Source: Bacillota bacterium (lineage in GTDB: Bacteria; Bacillota; Clostridia; Lachnospirales; Lachnospiraceae). From it: 64,000 bases of DNA. Under the pieces are notes generated by a model. The model saw only the letters and a program-made list of their open reading frames with translations, was not told where the DNA came from and searched no databases. The translations under genes and the position numbers were made by a program. Position 1 is the stretch's first letter. Every line of letters starts with the position of its first letter. Where the stretch lies: positions 1 through 64,000 of the forward strand of contig JAEZVF010000104.1 in assembly GCA_023443225.1 (NCBI GenBank). Direction: 5' to 3'. Shown piece by piece: positions 45,360-54,241 of this stretch.

Positions 45360-45373
45360 GTGATTCAAATCAA
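45360..45373 (-). promoter_or_regulatory. FNR-type operator upstream of DUF1858-DUF438
   Basis: TTGAT-TTGA-ATCAC on the minus strand, 9 of 10 positions of the TTGAT-N4-ATCAA consensus. The same sequence occurs upstream of the flavodiiron gene. It also overlaps a 12-bp palindrome, ATCAAATTTGAT (45369-45380). Confidence 0.7.
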
Positions 45374-45386
45374 ATTTGATGTATTT

Positions 45387-46103
45387 TTATAATCCAACTA
45401 ATTCTTCTAAGGCAGCCACATTTAAGATTAATATTGACTTATTACTTACAGAGCGAAGTATTCCATCACTTTCAAGTTGACTTAATTTACGGCTGATAGT
45501 CTCTCTCGCTATTCCTAAATAATTAGCTATTCCTTCACGGCTAAGTGGCAAACGAATCAACATTCCTTCGGGTACCATTTTACCATATTCCTTTGTATAC
45601 TCTAAAATGAGTGAATACACTCTGGAATCTACACTTCTCACTCCCATACTTTCCATAACTCGTTCTAATCGGGACATACGCGCCCCCAACTGTTCTATGA
45701 TTTTAATTGCTATATTAGGATGTTGTAATAACAGTTGTTCAAATTGTTCTTTTGATAGCATACAGACTTTCACCGCTTGTAGGGCTTCCACTGTATACTC
45801 TGCTGTACGATTCGTAAGTAAGTACTGTTCTCCAAAAAAATCACCTTCCGAGAAAACATACAATATCTGTTCACGTCCATCCGGTGTATATTTGTAAGCC
45901 TTTGCACTGCCCCGATTTAATATGATAATAGAATCCACTTTATCTCCATGCGAAAATATGATTTCTCCTTTTTTGAATGATTTATGTTGAATTAATTCCG
46001 CTATTTTAAATAAATCTTCTCGATCTAGATTATAAAATATCGGCACTTTATGAATGCATATATTATTGTTACAGTGTGTACATTGCTGACTGTTTTCATG
46101 CAT
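45387..46103 (-). CDS. FNR-like Crp/Fnr transcriptional regulator with cluster-type cysteines
   Basis: 238 residues: cyclic-nucleotide-binding fold, long dimer helix and C-terminal winged helix. The N-terminus has C8-x2-C11-x4-C16 (CTHCNNNIC), and C114 in VKVCMLSKEQF aligns with the fourth cluster ligand (C122) of E. coli FNR, so a [4Fe-4S] sensor of O2 or NO is likely. The recognition helix reads ARETISRKL; E, S and R match the FNR residues that read TTGAT. Identical FNR boxes lie before both neighbouring units. The longer frame from ATG 46109 has GGAG only 1 nt away; ATG 46103 has 7-nt spacing. No FNR box is seen before this gene itself. Confidence 0.88.
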   Translation of the reverse strand: MHENSQQCTHCNNNICIHKVPIFYNLDREDLFKIAELIQHKSFKKGEIIFSHGDKVDSIIILNRGSAKAYKYTPDGREQILYVFSEGDFFGEQYLLTNRTAEYTVEALQAVKVCMLSKEQFEQLLLQHPNIAIKIIEQLGARMSRLERVMESMGVRSVDSRVYSLILEYTKEYGKMVPEGMLIRLPLSREGIANYLGIARETISRKLSQLESDGILRSVSNKSILILNVAALEELVGL

Positions 46104-46243
46104 AGCCATTCTCCTCTCTTCTTAGTATAGTATCCGTGCAATAATTCTACCTTCGTTATACTATCATTACGTTCATAATGCAAGTAAAAAGGTAAATAAT
46201 ATAATATATTAGAATTGTACTTTATTCTCAAGTAGAAGATGCA

Positions 46244-46284
46244 TCAAAAAAAGCCAACATTAACCTATGGATTTAATGTTGGCT
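46244..46284 (-). terminator. Intrinsic terminator of the flavodiiron gene
   Basis: AGCCAACATTAA and TTAATGTTGGCT form a perfect 12-bp stem with a 9-nt loop, followed on the minus strand by TTTTTTTG. Confidence 0.92.
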
Positions 46285-46339
46285 CATCTATAAACTTAAC
46301 CACTTTATTTCACATCTCAAATAGCAATCCTAATAACTT

Positions 46340-47527
46340 TTATAATTGTTGTACAAATTGCTTTCCAAATTCCTCACATTTATGAAGTTCTTCCTCATCT
46401 GGAGTCCAGAGGGAACGATATCCATCATTAACAACCCGGAATCCGCCTCTAGCCAGTTCTTCCTTTAACTGTTTTGTAACTTCTCCACTCCAACCATAAC
46501 TTCCAAATGCAGTAGCACATTTATTTTTGAACTTTAACCCTTTAATCATCTCTATGAGACCACCGATAGAATACAGATATCCATTATTTACGGTGGGAGA
46601 ACCGACCAAAATTGCTTTTGACTTAAATACTTCTGTAATAATATCATTCTTGTCTGATTTTGCAGCATTATGGAGCTTTACTGTTACCGTTGGGTCTTCT
46701 AACCGTATTCCCCTTGCAATGGCTTCTGCCATTTTTCTGGTTGCATTCCACATGGTATCGTAAACGATTGTAATCTGATTTTCTTGATAATTATCTGCCC
46801 ATGTTAGGTACGCTTCTATAATCTGAGCCGGATTCTCTTTCCATATAATACCATGACTTGGACAAATCAGATCCACAGGCAAATTGAATGCCAATACTTC
46901 TTTGATTTTCTTAATAACCAGTCCACTAAATGGCGTCAGTATGTTGGCATAATATTTGATTGCTTCTTCATATAATTCGTTTATGTCCACTTTATCATTA
47001 TACAGAGATTCCGTTGCATAGTGTTGACCAAATGCATCATTGCTAAACAAAATATTTTCACCCGTCATATAAGTAAACATACTATCCGGCCAATGAAGCA
47101 TAGGAGCTTCCACAAATATAAGTTTACTTTCTCCAATATCCAAAGTATCACCAGTCTTAACGGTAACAAAATTCCAATCTTCATGATAATGAGCCTTTAA
47201 TATCTGTGCACCTTTTGCTGTACAATAAATTGGTGTATTGGGGATTTCTCTTAATAGTTCAGGAAGAGCGCCACTATGATCTACCTCACCGTGGTTGGAT
47301 ATAATATAATCAATTTCTTTTAAGTCTATCTCTTGTTTTAGCCTAGTTACAAATTCTTTGTCAAAAGGTTGCCACACTGTATCAATTAGAACAGTTTTTT
47401 TATCTCTAATTAAATAAGAATTATAAGAGGAACCCTTTCTAGTAGAATACTCTTTTCCATGAAAATTTTTTAATTCCCAATCTACTTTACCAACCCAAGT
47501 TACCTTTTCACTAATTTTCTTTCCCAT
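46340..47527 (-). CDS. Flavodiiron protein (NO/O2 reductase, FprA-type)
   Basis: 395 residues. The metallo-beta-lactamase-like diiron domain carries all ligands: H79-x-E81-x-D83 (NHGEVDHSG), H145 (MLHWPD), D164 (FSNDAFG) and H225 (CPSHGIIW). The flavodoxin domain starts near 253 (ITIVYDTMWNATRKMAEAIA) and binds FMN. The family reduces O2 to water or NO to N2O in the cytoplasm of anaerobes. GGAGG lies 8 nt before the ATG. It has its own promoter with an FNR box and a strong terminator; regulator and DUF438 genes lie downstream. Confidence 0.95.
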   Translation of the reverse strand: MGKKISEKVTWVGKVDWELKNFHGKEYSTRKGSSYNSYLIRDKKTVLIDTVWQPFDKEFVTRLKQEIDLKEIDYIISNHGEVDHSGALPELLREIPNTPIYCTAKGAQILKAHYHEDWNFVTVKTGDTLDIGESKLIFVEAPMLHWPDSMFTYMTGENILFSNDAFGQHYATESLYNDKVDINELYEEAIKYYANILTPFSGLVIKKIKEVLAFNLPVDLICPSHGIIWKENPAQIIEAYLTWADNYQENQITIVYDTMWNATRKMAEAIARGIRLEDPTVTVKLHNAAKSDKNDIITEVFKSKAILVGSPTVNNGYLYSIGGLIEMIKGLKFKNKCATAFGSYGWSGEVTKQLKEELARGGFRVVNDGYRSLWTPDEEELHKCEEFGKQFVQQL

Positions 47528-47584
47528 TATGATTTCCTCCTTTTGCTAGTCCATTTGTTAGTCCTTTTGTTAACTTCTGTCTTT

Positions 47585-47590
47585 AGTATA
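47585..47590 (-). promoter_or_regulatory. -10 element of the flavodiiron promoter
   Basis: TATACT, the same hexamer as in the DUF1858-DUF438 promoter. It lies 23 nt downstream of the FNR box (22 nt in the other promoter). Confidence 0.55.
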
Positions 47591-47613
47591 CCTCATAATG
47601 GTTTTAAAAATAA

Positions 47614-47627
47614 TTGATTTGAATCAC
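47614..47627 (-). promoter_or_regulatory. FNR-type operator upstream of the flavodiiron gene
   Basis: GTGAT-TCAA-ATCAA on the minus strand; the reverse complement is identical over 15 nt (TTGATTTGAATCACA) to the site before DUF1858-DUF438. Its centre falls near -42 relative to the predicted start. Confidence 0.7.
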
Positions 47628-47641
47628 AATATATAAAAAAG

Positions 47642-48811
47642 CTACATAACATTGGCAATTCTTTGAATTCCTTCTTCAATGACATCCGGACTGGCGTTTG
47701 TATAGTTTAATCGCAATGTCGAGAATGATGTACCGCTCGTATAGAAAGGGTTTCCGGGTACAAAGGATACTTTTTTCAGGATTGCTTTATCAAACAACTC
47801 CATGGAGCTAATACCATCTGGCAGAGTAGCCCAGAGAAACATTCCTCCTTTTGGTCTGGTAACCCGAACCTCCTTTGGAAAATACCTGTCGATGGAATTT
47901 AACATAGCTTGGCATTGCTCTTTATATAAGCTGCGTATTTTAAGGATATGTGCATCCAAATCATTATGCTTCAAATAATCATAAATTAAGTATTGGGAAA
48001 AGATATTGGTATGTAAATCGGATGCCTGTTTCGCGGTAACTAAATGACTCATAAGTTCTTTATTTTTGGTACATATCCATCCAATCCGCATTCCTGGTGT
48101 CATGATTTTGGAAAAAGAACCAAACAATACGGTGTTTTTTAATCCTTTTGCAGAGATATACGGTAACCTTTCTCCCTCAAAACACAAATCGCCATAAGGA
48201 TCATCTTGGATTAGGATTGTCTGATATTTTGAAAGTATCTGATCTATTTTTATTCGATTCTCTCGTGAATAAGTAAGACCGGTTGGATTTTGATAATTGG
48301 GCACCGTATACATTAGTTTTACTGCTTGTTTCTTTAATTCTGCTTCCAACTGTTCAAGGTCCAATCCATCCTCATTTAGACTTATTTGGACAAATTCCGG
48401 TTCATATATGGTAAAAGCTTGAATAGCACCAAGATATGCAGGTTTTTCTAAAATGACTTTATCTCCCTTATTTAATAAAACCTTTCCCATTAAATCAAGA
48501 CCTTGTTGAGAGCCTGTCGTTATCAGAATATCATCGGCCGATACTTCCAATTTATCTCGCTTTTGATACCTTAAGGCAATCATTTCCCTTAACATTCTAA
48601 GACCTTCTGTGGTTGAATATTGAAATAATTTTGCTCCTTCCTGTTCAACAATTCTATTTGTAGATTCAAGGATTGCATCCTGTGGGAAAGAAACTGGGTT
48701 TGGAAGACCACCGGCAAAAGATATCATGTCTGCATCTTCCGTTACTTTTAGCATTTCTCTAATAAATGATTTCGGGGTTTTTACAATTCGCTCTGAATAT
48801 ATTCTATTCAT
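47642..48811 (-). CDS. PLP-dependent aminotransferase, fold type I (LysN/2-aminoadipate-like)
   Basis: 389 residues, single aminotransferase domain. The N-terminus ISFAGGLPNPVSFP, the central YTVPNYQNPTGLTYS, and the PLP lysine in FGSFSKIMTPGMRIGW are typical of the group close to MocR regulators (2-aminoadipate/aromatic/branched-chain aminotransferases). Substrate cannot be told from sequence. GGAG lies 6 nt before the ATG. It follows a MocR-type regulator gene by 28 nt, so the regulator probably controls this enzyme or its pathway. Confidence 0.88.
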   Translation of the reverse strand: MNRIYSERIVKTPKSFIREMLKVTEDADMISFAGGLPNPVSFPQDAILESTNRIVEQEGAKLFQYSTTEGLRMLREMIALRYQKRDKLEVSADDILITTGSQQGLDLMGKVLLNKGDKVILEKPAYLGAIQAFTIYEPEFVQISLNEDGLDLEQLEAELKKQAVKLMYTVPNYQNPTGLTYSRENRIKIDQILSKYQTILIQDDPYGDLCFEGERLPYISAKGLKNTVLFGSFSKIMTPGMRIGWICTKNKELMSHLVTAKQASDLHTNIFSQYLIYDYLKHNDLDAHILKIRSLYKEQCQAMLNSIDRYFPKEVRVTRPKGGMFLWATLPDGISSMELFDKAILKKVSFVPGNPFYTSGTSFSTLRLNYTNASPDVIEEGIQRIANVM

Positions 48812-48839
48812 ATTTCACTCCATTCTTTCGCTGAAAGCT

Positions 48840-50342
48840 CTAATAAACTGGCATATAGTTACTTGGACTTAATCTATTTTCTTTTATATTTAGATTCATT
48901 AATTTGTTAATATTAGAACACAATACCGGTATTCCATTCTTTATCTGCTCTGCCGTTGGCGTAGTATAATTAAGTCTCATATAGTTATCGCCATTTTGGT
49001 AGGTAAAGAAAGGTATGCCAGGCATAAATACTACACCTTCCTTGGTACATAGCATAAGTAGTTCGGAAGCCCTGACTCCATGTGGCAGCTTACACCACAG
49101 ATAGTATCCGCCAGATGGTTTCGTCCAAATCATTTCTTCCGGTGCATGTTTCAATAAAACACGATGCATCAAATTACATTTTTTTAAATACTCTAGTTTT
49201 ATATGTGTTATGTGTGTCTCATACAATCCGCTTTTTATAAATTCATTGACCAACCATTGAGATATATTATTCGGATGAATATCGAGGTTCTGCCTGACCA
49301 GACAACTCTGTGCAATTATCTTTTCATGCGCTACCATATAACCTAAACGGAGCCCCGAACAAATTGTTTTTGAGAAAGTCCTAAGATAGATTACATATCC
49401 ATGGGAATCTAGTTGATAAAGACTGGGTAATGCCTTTTCTGTAAATTCAAGACCGGCATAAGCATCGTCTTCTAGAATCATCACATCATATCGATAAGCC
49501 AATTCCAGTAATCTTTTCCTTCGTTCTATACTCATGGAATAAGAGGATGGATTTTGACAGTTTGGAATTGTATATATGCATTTTGGATGATATTTTGCAA
49601 AAACTTGTGCTACTTCATCTATTACCATACCCTTTGTATCCATTGGAACCTCGATTATGTGTGCGCCAGCCGCTTTAAAAGTTTGTAGTGCTAAAAAATA
49701 GGTCGGCGCCTCCACGATTACAACATCTCCTGGCTGAATTAAAACCCTTGAGACTATGTCAATCCCCTGCTGTGAACCAGTCAATACCATTACTTCTTCA
49801 GTCTTGCAAGTGATTCCTTCTTTTCCCAAAAGATTACTTATGCTCTGACGAAGGTTTTCATTCCCTGCAACCGGGGTCTGTGATAATATTTCTCTATTAT
49901 CTATTTCCTTCGTATATTCTGCCAAGGAAGCAAATGGTAATCCCGGAATTAGTTTTGTGTCCGACATACCAAGGGCAAAGGATATTATGTTTCTTTTTCC
50001 AAGCGAAGGAAATAAATCGTTTATCATATTGTTATTTAAGTCGTCCATCCGGTTATTAAATAACTGATTCCATTTTGGCTGTGTTATTTTGTTCCTTGAC
50101 TCTTCCTGAACTGACACTACAGTTCCCTGACCCATCTTAGCTTCAATCAATCCTTCCGCCTTTAACCTGTTATAGGCATTCAGAATTGTACTTCTGTTCA
50201 CGCCAATTTTGGTTGCTAATTTTCTTTCTGGTAATAGAACAGTTCCTTCTTCCAACTCACCGGATAGAATCTGCCGTCTAATCTGTTCATAAATCTGTAT
50301 ATAGACAGGCTGCTTTTTCGTTTTGTCTATCATTATATTCAT
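48840..50342 (-). CDS. MocR-type regulator (GntR winged helix fused to aminotransferase)
   Basis: 500 residues. N-terminal GntR winged helix (about 5-75: PVYIQIYEQIRRQILSG, LPERKLATKIGVNRSTI), a linker, then an aminotransferase domain (about 125-485) with PNCQNPSSYSMS and the PLP lysine in RTFSKTICSGLRLGYM. MocR proteins sense PLP or an amino-PLP adduct and activate vitamin B6 or amino-acid genes. A longer frame opens at 50390; AAAGGAG at 9-nt spacing supports ATG 50342. It shares blocks with the adjacent aminotransferase. Confidence 0.9.
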   Translation of the reverse strand: MNIMIDKTKKQPVYIQIYEQIRRQILSGELEEGTVLLPERKLATKIGVNRSTILNAYNRLKAEGLIEAKMGQGTVVSVQEESRNKITQPKWNQLFNNRMDDLNNNMINDLFPSLGKRNIISFALGMSDTKLIPGLPFASLAEYTKEIDNREILSQTPVAGNENLRQSISNLLGKEGITCKTEEVMVLTGSQQGIDIVSRVLIQPGDVVIVEAPTYFLALQTFKAAGAHIIEVPMDTKGMVIDEVAQVFAKYHPKCIYTIPNCQNPSSYSMSIERRKRLLELAYRYDVMILEDDAYAGLEFTEKALPSLYQLDSHGYVIYLRTFSKTICSGLRLGYMVAHEKIIAQSCLVRQNLDIHPNNISQWLVNEFIKSGLYETHITHIKLEYLKKCNLMHRVLLKHAPEEMIWTKPSGGYYLWCKLPHGVRASELLMLCTKEGVVFMPGIPFFTYQNGDNYMRLNYTTPTAEQIKNGIPVLCSNINKLMNLNIKENRLSPSNYMPVY

Positions 50343-50468
50343 GCCAATATACTCCTTTGGACTCATCCTTTTTGCTATTATATCAAGCATGAACTAGAAT
50401 AACAACATCCAATTTTACATTTTATTACCAACCAATTTTCTAATAACTAGGAATGGCATTATTCTTTA

Positions 50469-51713
50469 CTATCGTAATCGATACTGATATGCCGGAACTT
50501 TTTCCAACCCATCTTCTAAAACTTGATTACTCAAATATTTGATACTGCCATCGTCACGAATTTGAACTATCAGCACATGACTAATTTCAGAGTCACTGCC
50601 TGTCATTTCGCAGACTGCATCAATTGTTAGTGAAAGTGTTCCATCTTTATTTTCTTTTATATCCGTCACTTCTGGCATGGATGTTCCAAATGCATCTGGT
50701 GAATAGTTCATACACCCCAGTCTGCTCCATGCATAGGTCCGATATCCAGTATCAGATACCGCATACTTTTGAATTTGATCTGCCGTTACAGGCAAGCATT
50801 CAATCATCAGCGCTTCAAATTCCTCTTTTGGGATTCCATCCGGATACTGTTCTGGATCAAATCTTTTTTGATGCTTTATCGAATATAAATATTCATATAA
50901 TCCGTTATAATCTAATTTTGACATATGATCAGCATCCCAGTTAGAATAAAGCAAGTTGTTACCCTGATACCCCAATGGAAGCAGATACTTTTCAGCTATT
51001 TCACGATATTCCTTCTTGATCGGTTTTACACGAAGCAACCTGTTTCCATTTACAATTTCAGATACATCTGGCGGTTCCGGCACACATAGTGTATAACCAA
51101 ACCATCCCTTTTCTGTATATTTCCAATCTTTGATTCTGGTATACGAAACCGTTGTTACCACTGGTGTATCATTTTCATCCCACATACAATTTGCAAATAA
51201 AGAATACATATCTTTCCCATCATATATAAATTTGTGTCGTCCAATTCCTCCATCGGTATGAAGCTTATAAAACGCAACTTTCCCAGCTTTCCCGTTCAAA
51301 GATTGAACTAAGAAATCTTCCATTTTTTCATAATTACACATTTCTCTATAATCATAAAAGGATATGGGATATCCTGTCGTTTCCAATTTTTTAATCATTT
51401 CTTCTCCAGTTTTATCGGATATAACCACATTACTAGAATCACCTTTATCACATTCTTTATAAATTAACTGAATACTCTCTAACATTTTCTTACACTCTGA
51501 CATTGCTTCTTCTCGCTCTTCTTCATCCACCGGAAGATTATAGCCTTTCTCCCAAACATTTATCTCACTTTCTTCATTAATTTCCTCTATTTTGTTAATT
51601 TCTTTTTTCTCTGTTATCTTTTCTTGTGGAACATCTGTTTTTGTACAGGCAGTCAGGAACGAAATCCCAAAAACAACAATTCCAACAAATAAAATTCTCC
51701 TATATTTTCCCAT
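50469..51713 (-). CDS. Lipoprotein of unknown function
   Basis: 414 residues. Signal peptide with lipobox LTAC, then a Lys/Glu-rich linker (residues 27-60). I recognise no family. The mature part is rich in Tyr and Trp, with blocks YDYREMCNYEKMEDFL and a C-terminal LSLTIDAVCEMTGSDSEI that could be a beta-rich NTF2- or DUF6070-like fold, but this is a guess. AAGG lies 7 nt before the ATG (a closer AGGAG is 1 nt away). Its promoter is overlaid by a 9-bp-arm palindrome. Confidence 0.7.
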   Translation of the reverse strand: MGKYRRILFVGIVVFGISFLTACTKTDVPQEKITEKKEINKIEEINEESEINVWEKGYNLPVDEEEREEAMSECKKMLESIQLIYKECDKGDSSNVVISDKTGEEMIKKLETTGYPISFYDYREMCNYEKMEDFLVQSLNGKAGKVAFYKLHTDGGIGRHKFIYDGKDMYSLFANCMWDENDTPVVTTVSYTRIKDWKYTEKGWFGYTLCVPEPPDVSEIVNGNRLLRVKPIKKEYREIAEKYLLPLGYQGNNLLYSNWDADHMSKLDYNGLYEYLYSIKHQKRFDPEQYPDGIPKEEFEALMIECLPVTADQIQKYAVSDTGYRTYAWSRLGCMNYSPDAFGTSMPEVTDIKENKDGTLSLTIDAVCEMTGSDSEISHVLIVQIRDDGSIKYLSNQVLEDGLEKVPAYQYRLR

Positions 51714-51765
51714 GCTCCTACCTTTCTATATACAGATAATTAAATTAATTATTACTCGTCACCCT

Positions 51766-51787
51766 AAATATTACACACGTAATATTT
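51766..51787. promoter_or_regulatory. Palindromic operator over the lipoprotein promoter
   Basis: AAATATTAC-acac-GTAATATTT, perfect 9-bp arms. It covers the -10 and most of the spacer of the lipoprotein promoter, a position suited to a repressor. Confidence 0.55.
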
Positions 51788-51796
51788 ATCTGTCAA
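51768..51796 (-). promoter_or_regulatory. Candidate sigma-A promoter of the lipoprotein gene
   Basis: TTGACA, 17-nt spacer, TAATAT on the minus strand, about 55 nt upstream of the ATG. Confidence 0.55.
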
Positions 51797-51828
51797 GTGA
51801 AGTTTCATTTAAACTTACTATTAAGACT

Positions 51829-51870
51829 CAAAAACCCCCTGAAATTGCCTTTAATAGACTTTTCAGGGGG
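51829..51870 (-). terminator. Intrinsic terminator of the amino acid ABC operon
   Basis: CCCCCTGAAA and TTTCAGGGGG form a perfect 10-bp stem, followed on the minus strand by TTTTTG. Confidence 0.9.
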
Positions 51871-51900
51871 TATACCAATAGTTATGATATCATTATTAAT

Positions 51901-52653
51901 CTATATAGAGTAATTATACTCCGGCAAAAAGCGGTTCAAAAACTCGATTGTTCTCTCGTTTTTAGGATTACTAAAGAATTCTTTTGAATCGTTTTCTTCA
52001 ATTACCTTACCACAATCCATAAAAATTACTCTATTTGCCACTTTTCTAGCAAAAGATATTTCATGAGTAACAATTAATATTGTTGTACCTTCATTTGCAA
52101 TTTTCTTTATTACATTTAGAACTTCTCCTACTAATTCCGGGTCAAGGGAAGATGTTGGTTCGTCAAATAATATAACATCCGGGTTTACTGCTATCGCTCT
52201 CGCGATTCCAACACGCTGTTGTTGTCCTCCTGATAGTTGGGATGGATAATAGTCATAGCGATTAGATAAACCCACTTTATTAAGCGCCTGCATGGCTATA
52301 CTTCTCGCTTCCTCCTTAGGTTTTTTTTGAACGACTATCAATGGTTCCATAACATTCTGTAAAGCTGTTTTGGTAATAATCAAATTATAATTTTGAAATA
52401 CAAAGCCTGTTCTTTTTCTTATATTAATAATATCTTTCTTGCTCGCTTTGGTAAATTGGGTTGTAATATCACCAAGCGTAACTTCACCCTCATCAGCCCG
52501 CTCTAGGAAGTTCAAGCATCGAAGAAATGTTGTTTTTCCCGAACCGCTGGGACCAAGAATTGCTATAACATCTCCTTTGTTCACATGTAGATCAACGCCT
52601 TTTAGTACTTCATTATCACCAAAACGTTTATAAATTTTTGATACGTTCAACAT
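51901..52653 (-). CDS. Polar amino acid ABC transporter ATP-binding protein
   Basis: 250 residues. Walker A GPSGSGKTT, Q-loop FQNYNLI, signature LSGGQQQRV, Walker B VILFDEPTSSLD and switch His in IVTHEISFARK. Sequence style (LNFLERADEGEVTLGD) is that of the GlnQ/TcyN group for glutamine, arginine or cystine. It is 15 nt after the permease gene and ends the operon before a strong terminator. Substrate not determinable from the ATPase. Confidence 0.93.
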   Translation of the reverse strand: MLNVSKIYKRFGDNEVLKGVDLHVNKGDVIAILGPSGSGKTTFLRCLNFLERADEGEVTLGDITTQFTKASKKDIINIRKRTGFVFQNYNLIITKTALQNVMEPLIVVQKKPKEEARSIAMQALNKVGLSNRYDYYPSQLSGGQQQRVGIARAIAVNPDVILFDEPTSSLDPELVGEVLNVIKKIANEGTTILIVTHEISFARKVANRVIFMDCGKVIEENDSKEFFSNPKNERTIEFLNRFLPEYNYSI

Positions 52654-52668
52654 AATCTCACCCCTATT

Positions 52669-53325
52669 CTAATGTACCAACTTCTTCTCCACGTATTTCT
52701 GAAAGACATTTAATACGCTACATAAAGCCAGATAAATTGCAGCTAGTTCGATGTAAAGCAGGAGTGGTTCATATCGAAATGCAACTATTCTCTGTGTTAC
52801 CATGAACATTTCTGTTAGTGTTACTGTTGATGCTAACGATGTATCCTTTACTAAACCTATAAAGGCATTTGATAAAGGAGGAATCGATACTTTTGCTGCC
52901 TGTCTTACGATAATTCTTCGAAATACCTGTGGAAATGTCATTCCAAATGCATAACCAGCTTCCCATTGCCCCTTTGGCACAGACAATATGGCTGCACGGA
53001 TCGTTTCAGACGTATAAGCACCTACATTTAATGAAAAAGCTATGATTGCTGCTGGAAACGGGTCCAAGAGAAGACCTAATTTAGGTAAACCAAAGAAAAT
53101 AATAAAAATCTGAACCAGCATGGGTGTACCACGGAAAATCCATACATATAGCTGTATAAACTGTTTTAATACTTTTATATTTGCAACTTGGATTAGGGCA
53201 ACGAATATAGCAATAATTAAACCAAGAAGGAATGAAATGAACGTCAAAGGTATCGTATATTGTATTCCCGCTTTCACAATCGGCCAAAAGGATTCTGTTA
53301 CTATCTCTATGGTTCTATCACTCAT
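52669..53325 (-). CDS. Polar amino acid ABC transporter permease
   Basis: 218 residues, about five helices. HisM-type features: LYVWIFRGTPMLVQIFIIFFG and the EAA loop EAGYAFGMTFPQVFRRIIVRQ. One permease gene only, so it probably works as a homodimer. It lies between the binding-protein and ATPase genes. GGAG is 11 nt before the ATG, a loose spacing. Confidence 0.92.
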   Translation of the reverse strand: MSDRTIEIVTESFWPIVKAGIQYTIPLTFISFLLGLIIAIFVALIQVANIKVLKQFIQLYVWIFRGTPMLVQIFIIFFGLPKLGLLLDPFPAAIIAFSLNVGAYTSETIRAAILSVPKGQWEAGYAFGMTFPQVFRRIIVRQAAKVSIPPLSNAFIGLVKDTSLASTVTLTEMFMVTQRIVAFRYEPLLLYIELAAIYLALCSVLNVFQKYVEKKLVH

Positions 53326-53361
53326 GTGTATTTTGGCTCCTCCTTTATATCAAGTTCATAT

Positions 53362-54222
53362 TTATTTTGTAACGTCTTCACCAAAGTACTTCACAGAAAT
53401 TTGCGTTAAAGTGCCATCCTGTGTTAATTCATCGAAGGCCTTATTGATTGCTTCAACCAAAGTATCATTCCCTTTACGGAATAATACAGCATTCTTGCTC
53501 GCATCATCTAGTGTATCCACAAGCTTAACAGATGCATCTGGCTGCTGTTTCAAAAAATCATAAAAGGATACCTGATCATTAATTGTTGCATGAGTTCTTC
53601 CTGTAGTAACGAGTTCAACCGCTTTGCTAAACCCATCAGCGCTAATTATCACAGCTCCATATTGCTCTGCCAGAGAAGCATAATTACTTGTTAATGATTG
53701 TGCTGATTTCTTACCGCTAAGGTCTTCAAAAGTCTTTATATCATCATTATCCTTATCAACTATTAATGCTGCTCTTGAGATGGTATATGGTGTGGAAAAA
53801 TCATATTTTTTTAGACGTTCATCTGTTATGGTCACTTGATTCATGACTACATCATAACGTTCAGCATCAAGACCAGCGATTAAGGAATCCCAATTGCTTT
53901 CGATAAACTCTGCTTTTATACCTAACTTTTCTGCAATTGCTTTTGCAACTTCAACATCATAACCTACTAATTCACCTGTTTCATCATGATACGTATAAGG
54001 CGCGTAGGTTCCTTCTGTGCCAATTAATAATGTTCCTCTTTCCTTTATCTGAGTAAGTAAATCTTTTTCTGTATCTGTATTATTTTCAACTGCCTGAGTA
54101 ACCCTTGGTGTTGCTGTACTTTGATTTGATGCTGCTTTTTCAGTTTCTTTTGATGAACATCCAACCAATCCTACTAAAACTATAAAAAAAGTTAATGTGC
54201 CTACTAATATTTTGTTCTTCAT
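53362..54222 (-). CDS. Polar amino acid ABC transporter substrate-binding lipoprotein (SBP family 3)
   Basis: 286 residues. Lipobox LVGC, then a short Ala/Thr linker and a family 3 domain: LLIGTEGTYAPYTYHDETGE, LVGYDVEVAKAIAEKLG, FIESNWDSLIAGLDAERYDVV. The style is near cystine/cysteine or arginine binders (TcyJ-like), but the ligand is not proven. A longer frame starts at 54249; GGAGG 8 nt before ATG 54222 and the clean signal peptide support the shorter form. It is preceded by a leader with a 27-codon ORF. Confidence 0.9.
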   Translation of the reverse strand: MKNKILVGTLTFFIVLVGLVGCSSKETEKAASNQSTATPRVTQAVENNTDTEKDLLTQIKERGTLLIGTEGTYAPYTYHDETGELVGYDVEVAKAIAEKLGIKAEFIESNWDSLIAGLDAERYDVVMNQVTITDERLKKYDFSTPYTISRAALIVDKDNDDIKTFEDLSGKKSAQSLTSNYASLAEQYGAVIISADGFSKAVELVTTGRTHATINDQVSFYDFLKQQPDASVKLVDTLDDASKNAVLFRKGNDTLVEAINKAFDELTQDGTLTQISVKYFGEDVTK

Positions 54223-54241
54223 ACATGTTTCCTCCATTTTT

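Noticed and set aside
46104..46240. FNR box for autoregulation of the Crp/Fnr gene
   Set aside because: No TTGAT-N4-ATCAA-like sequence was found upstream of the regulator gene.
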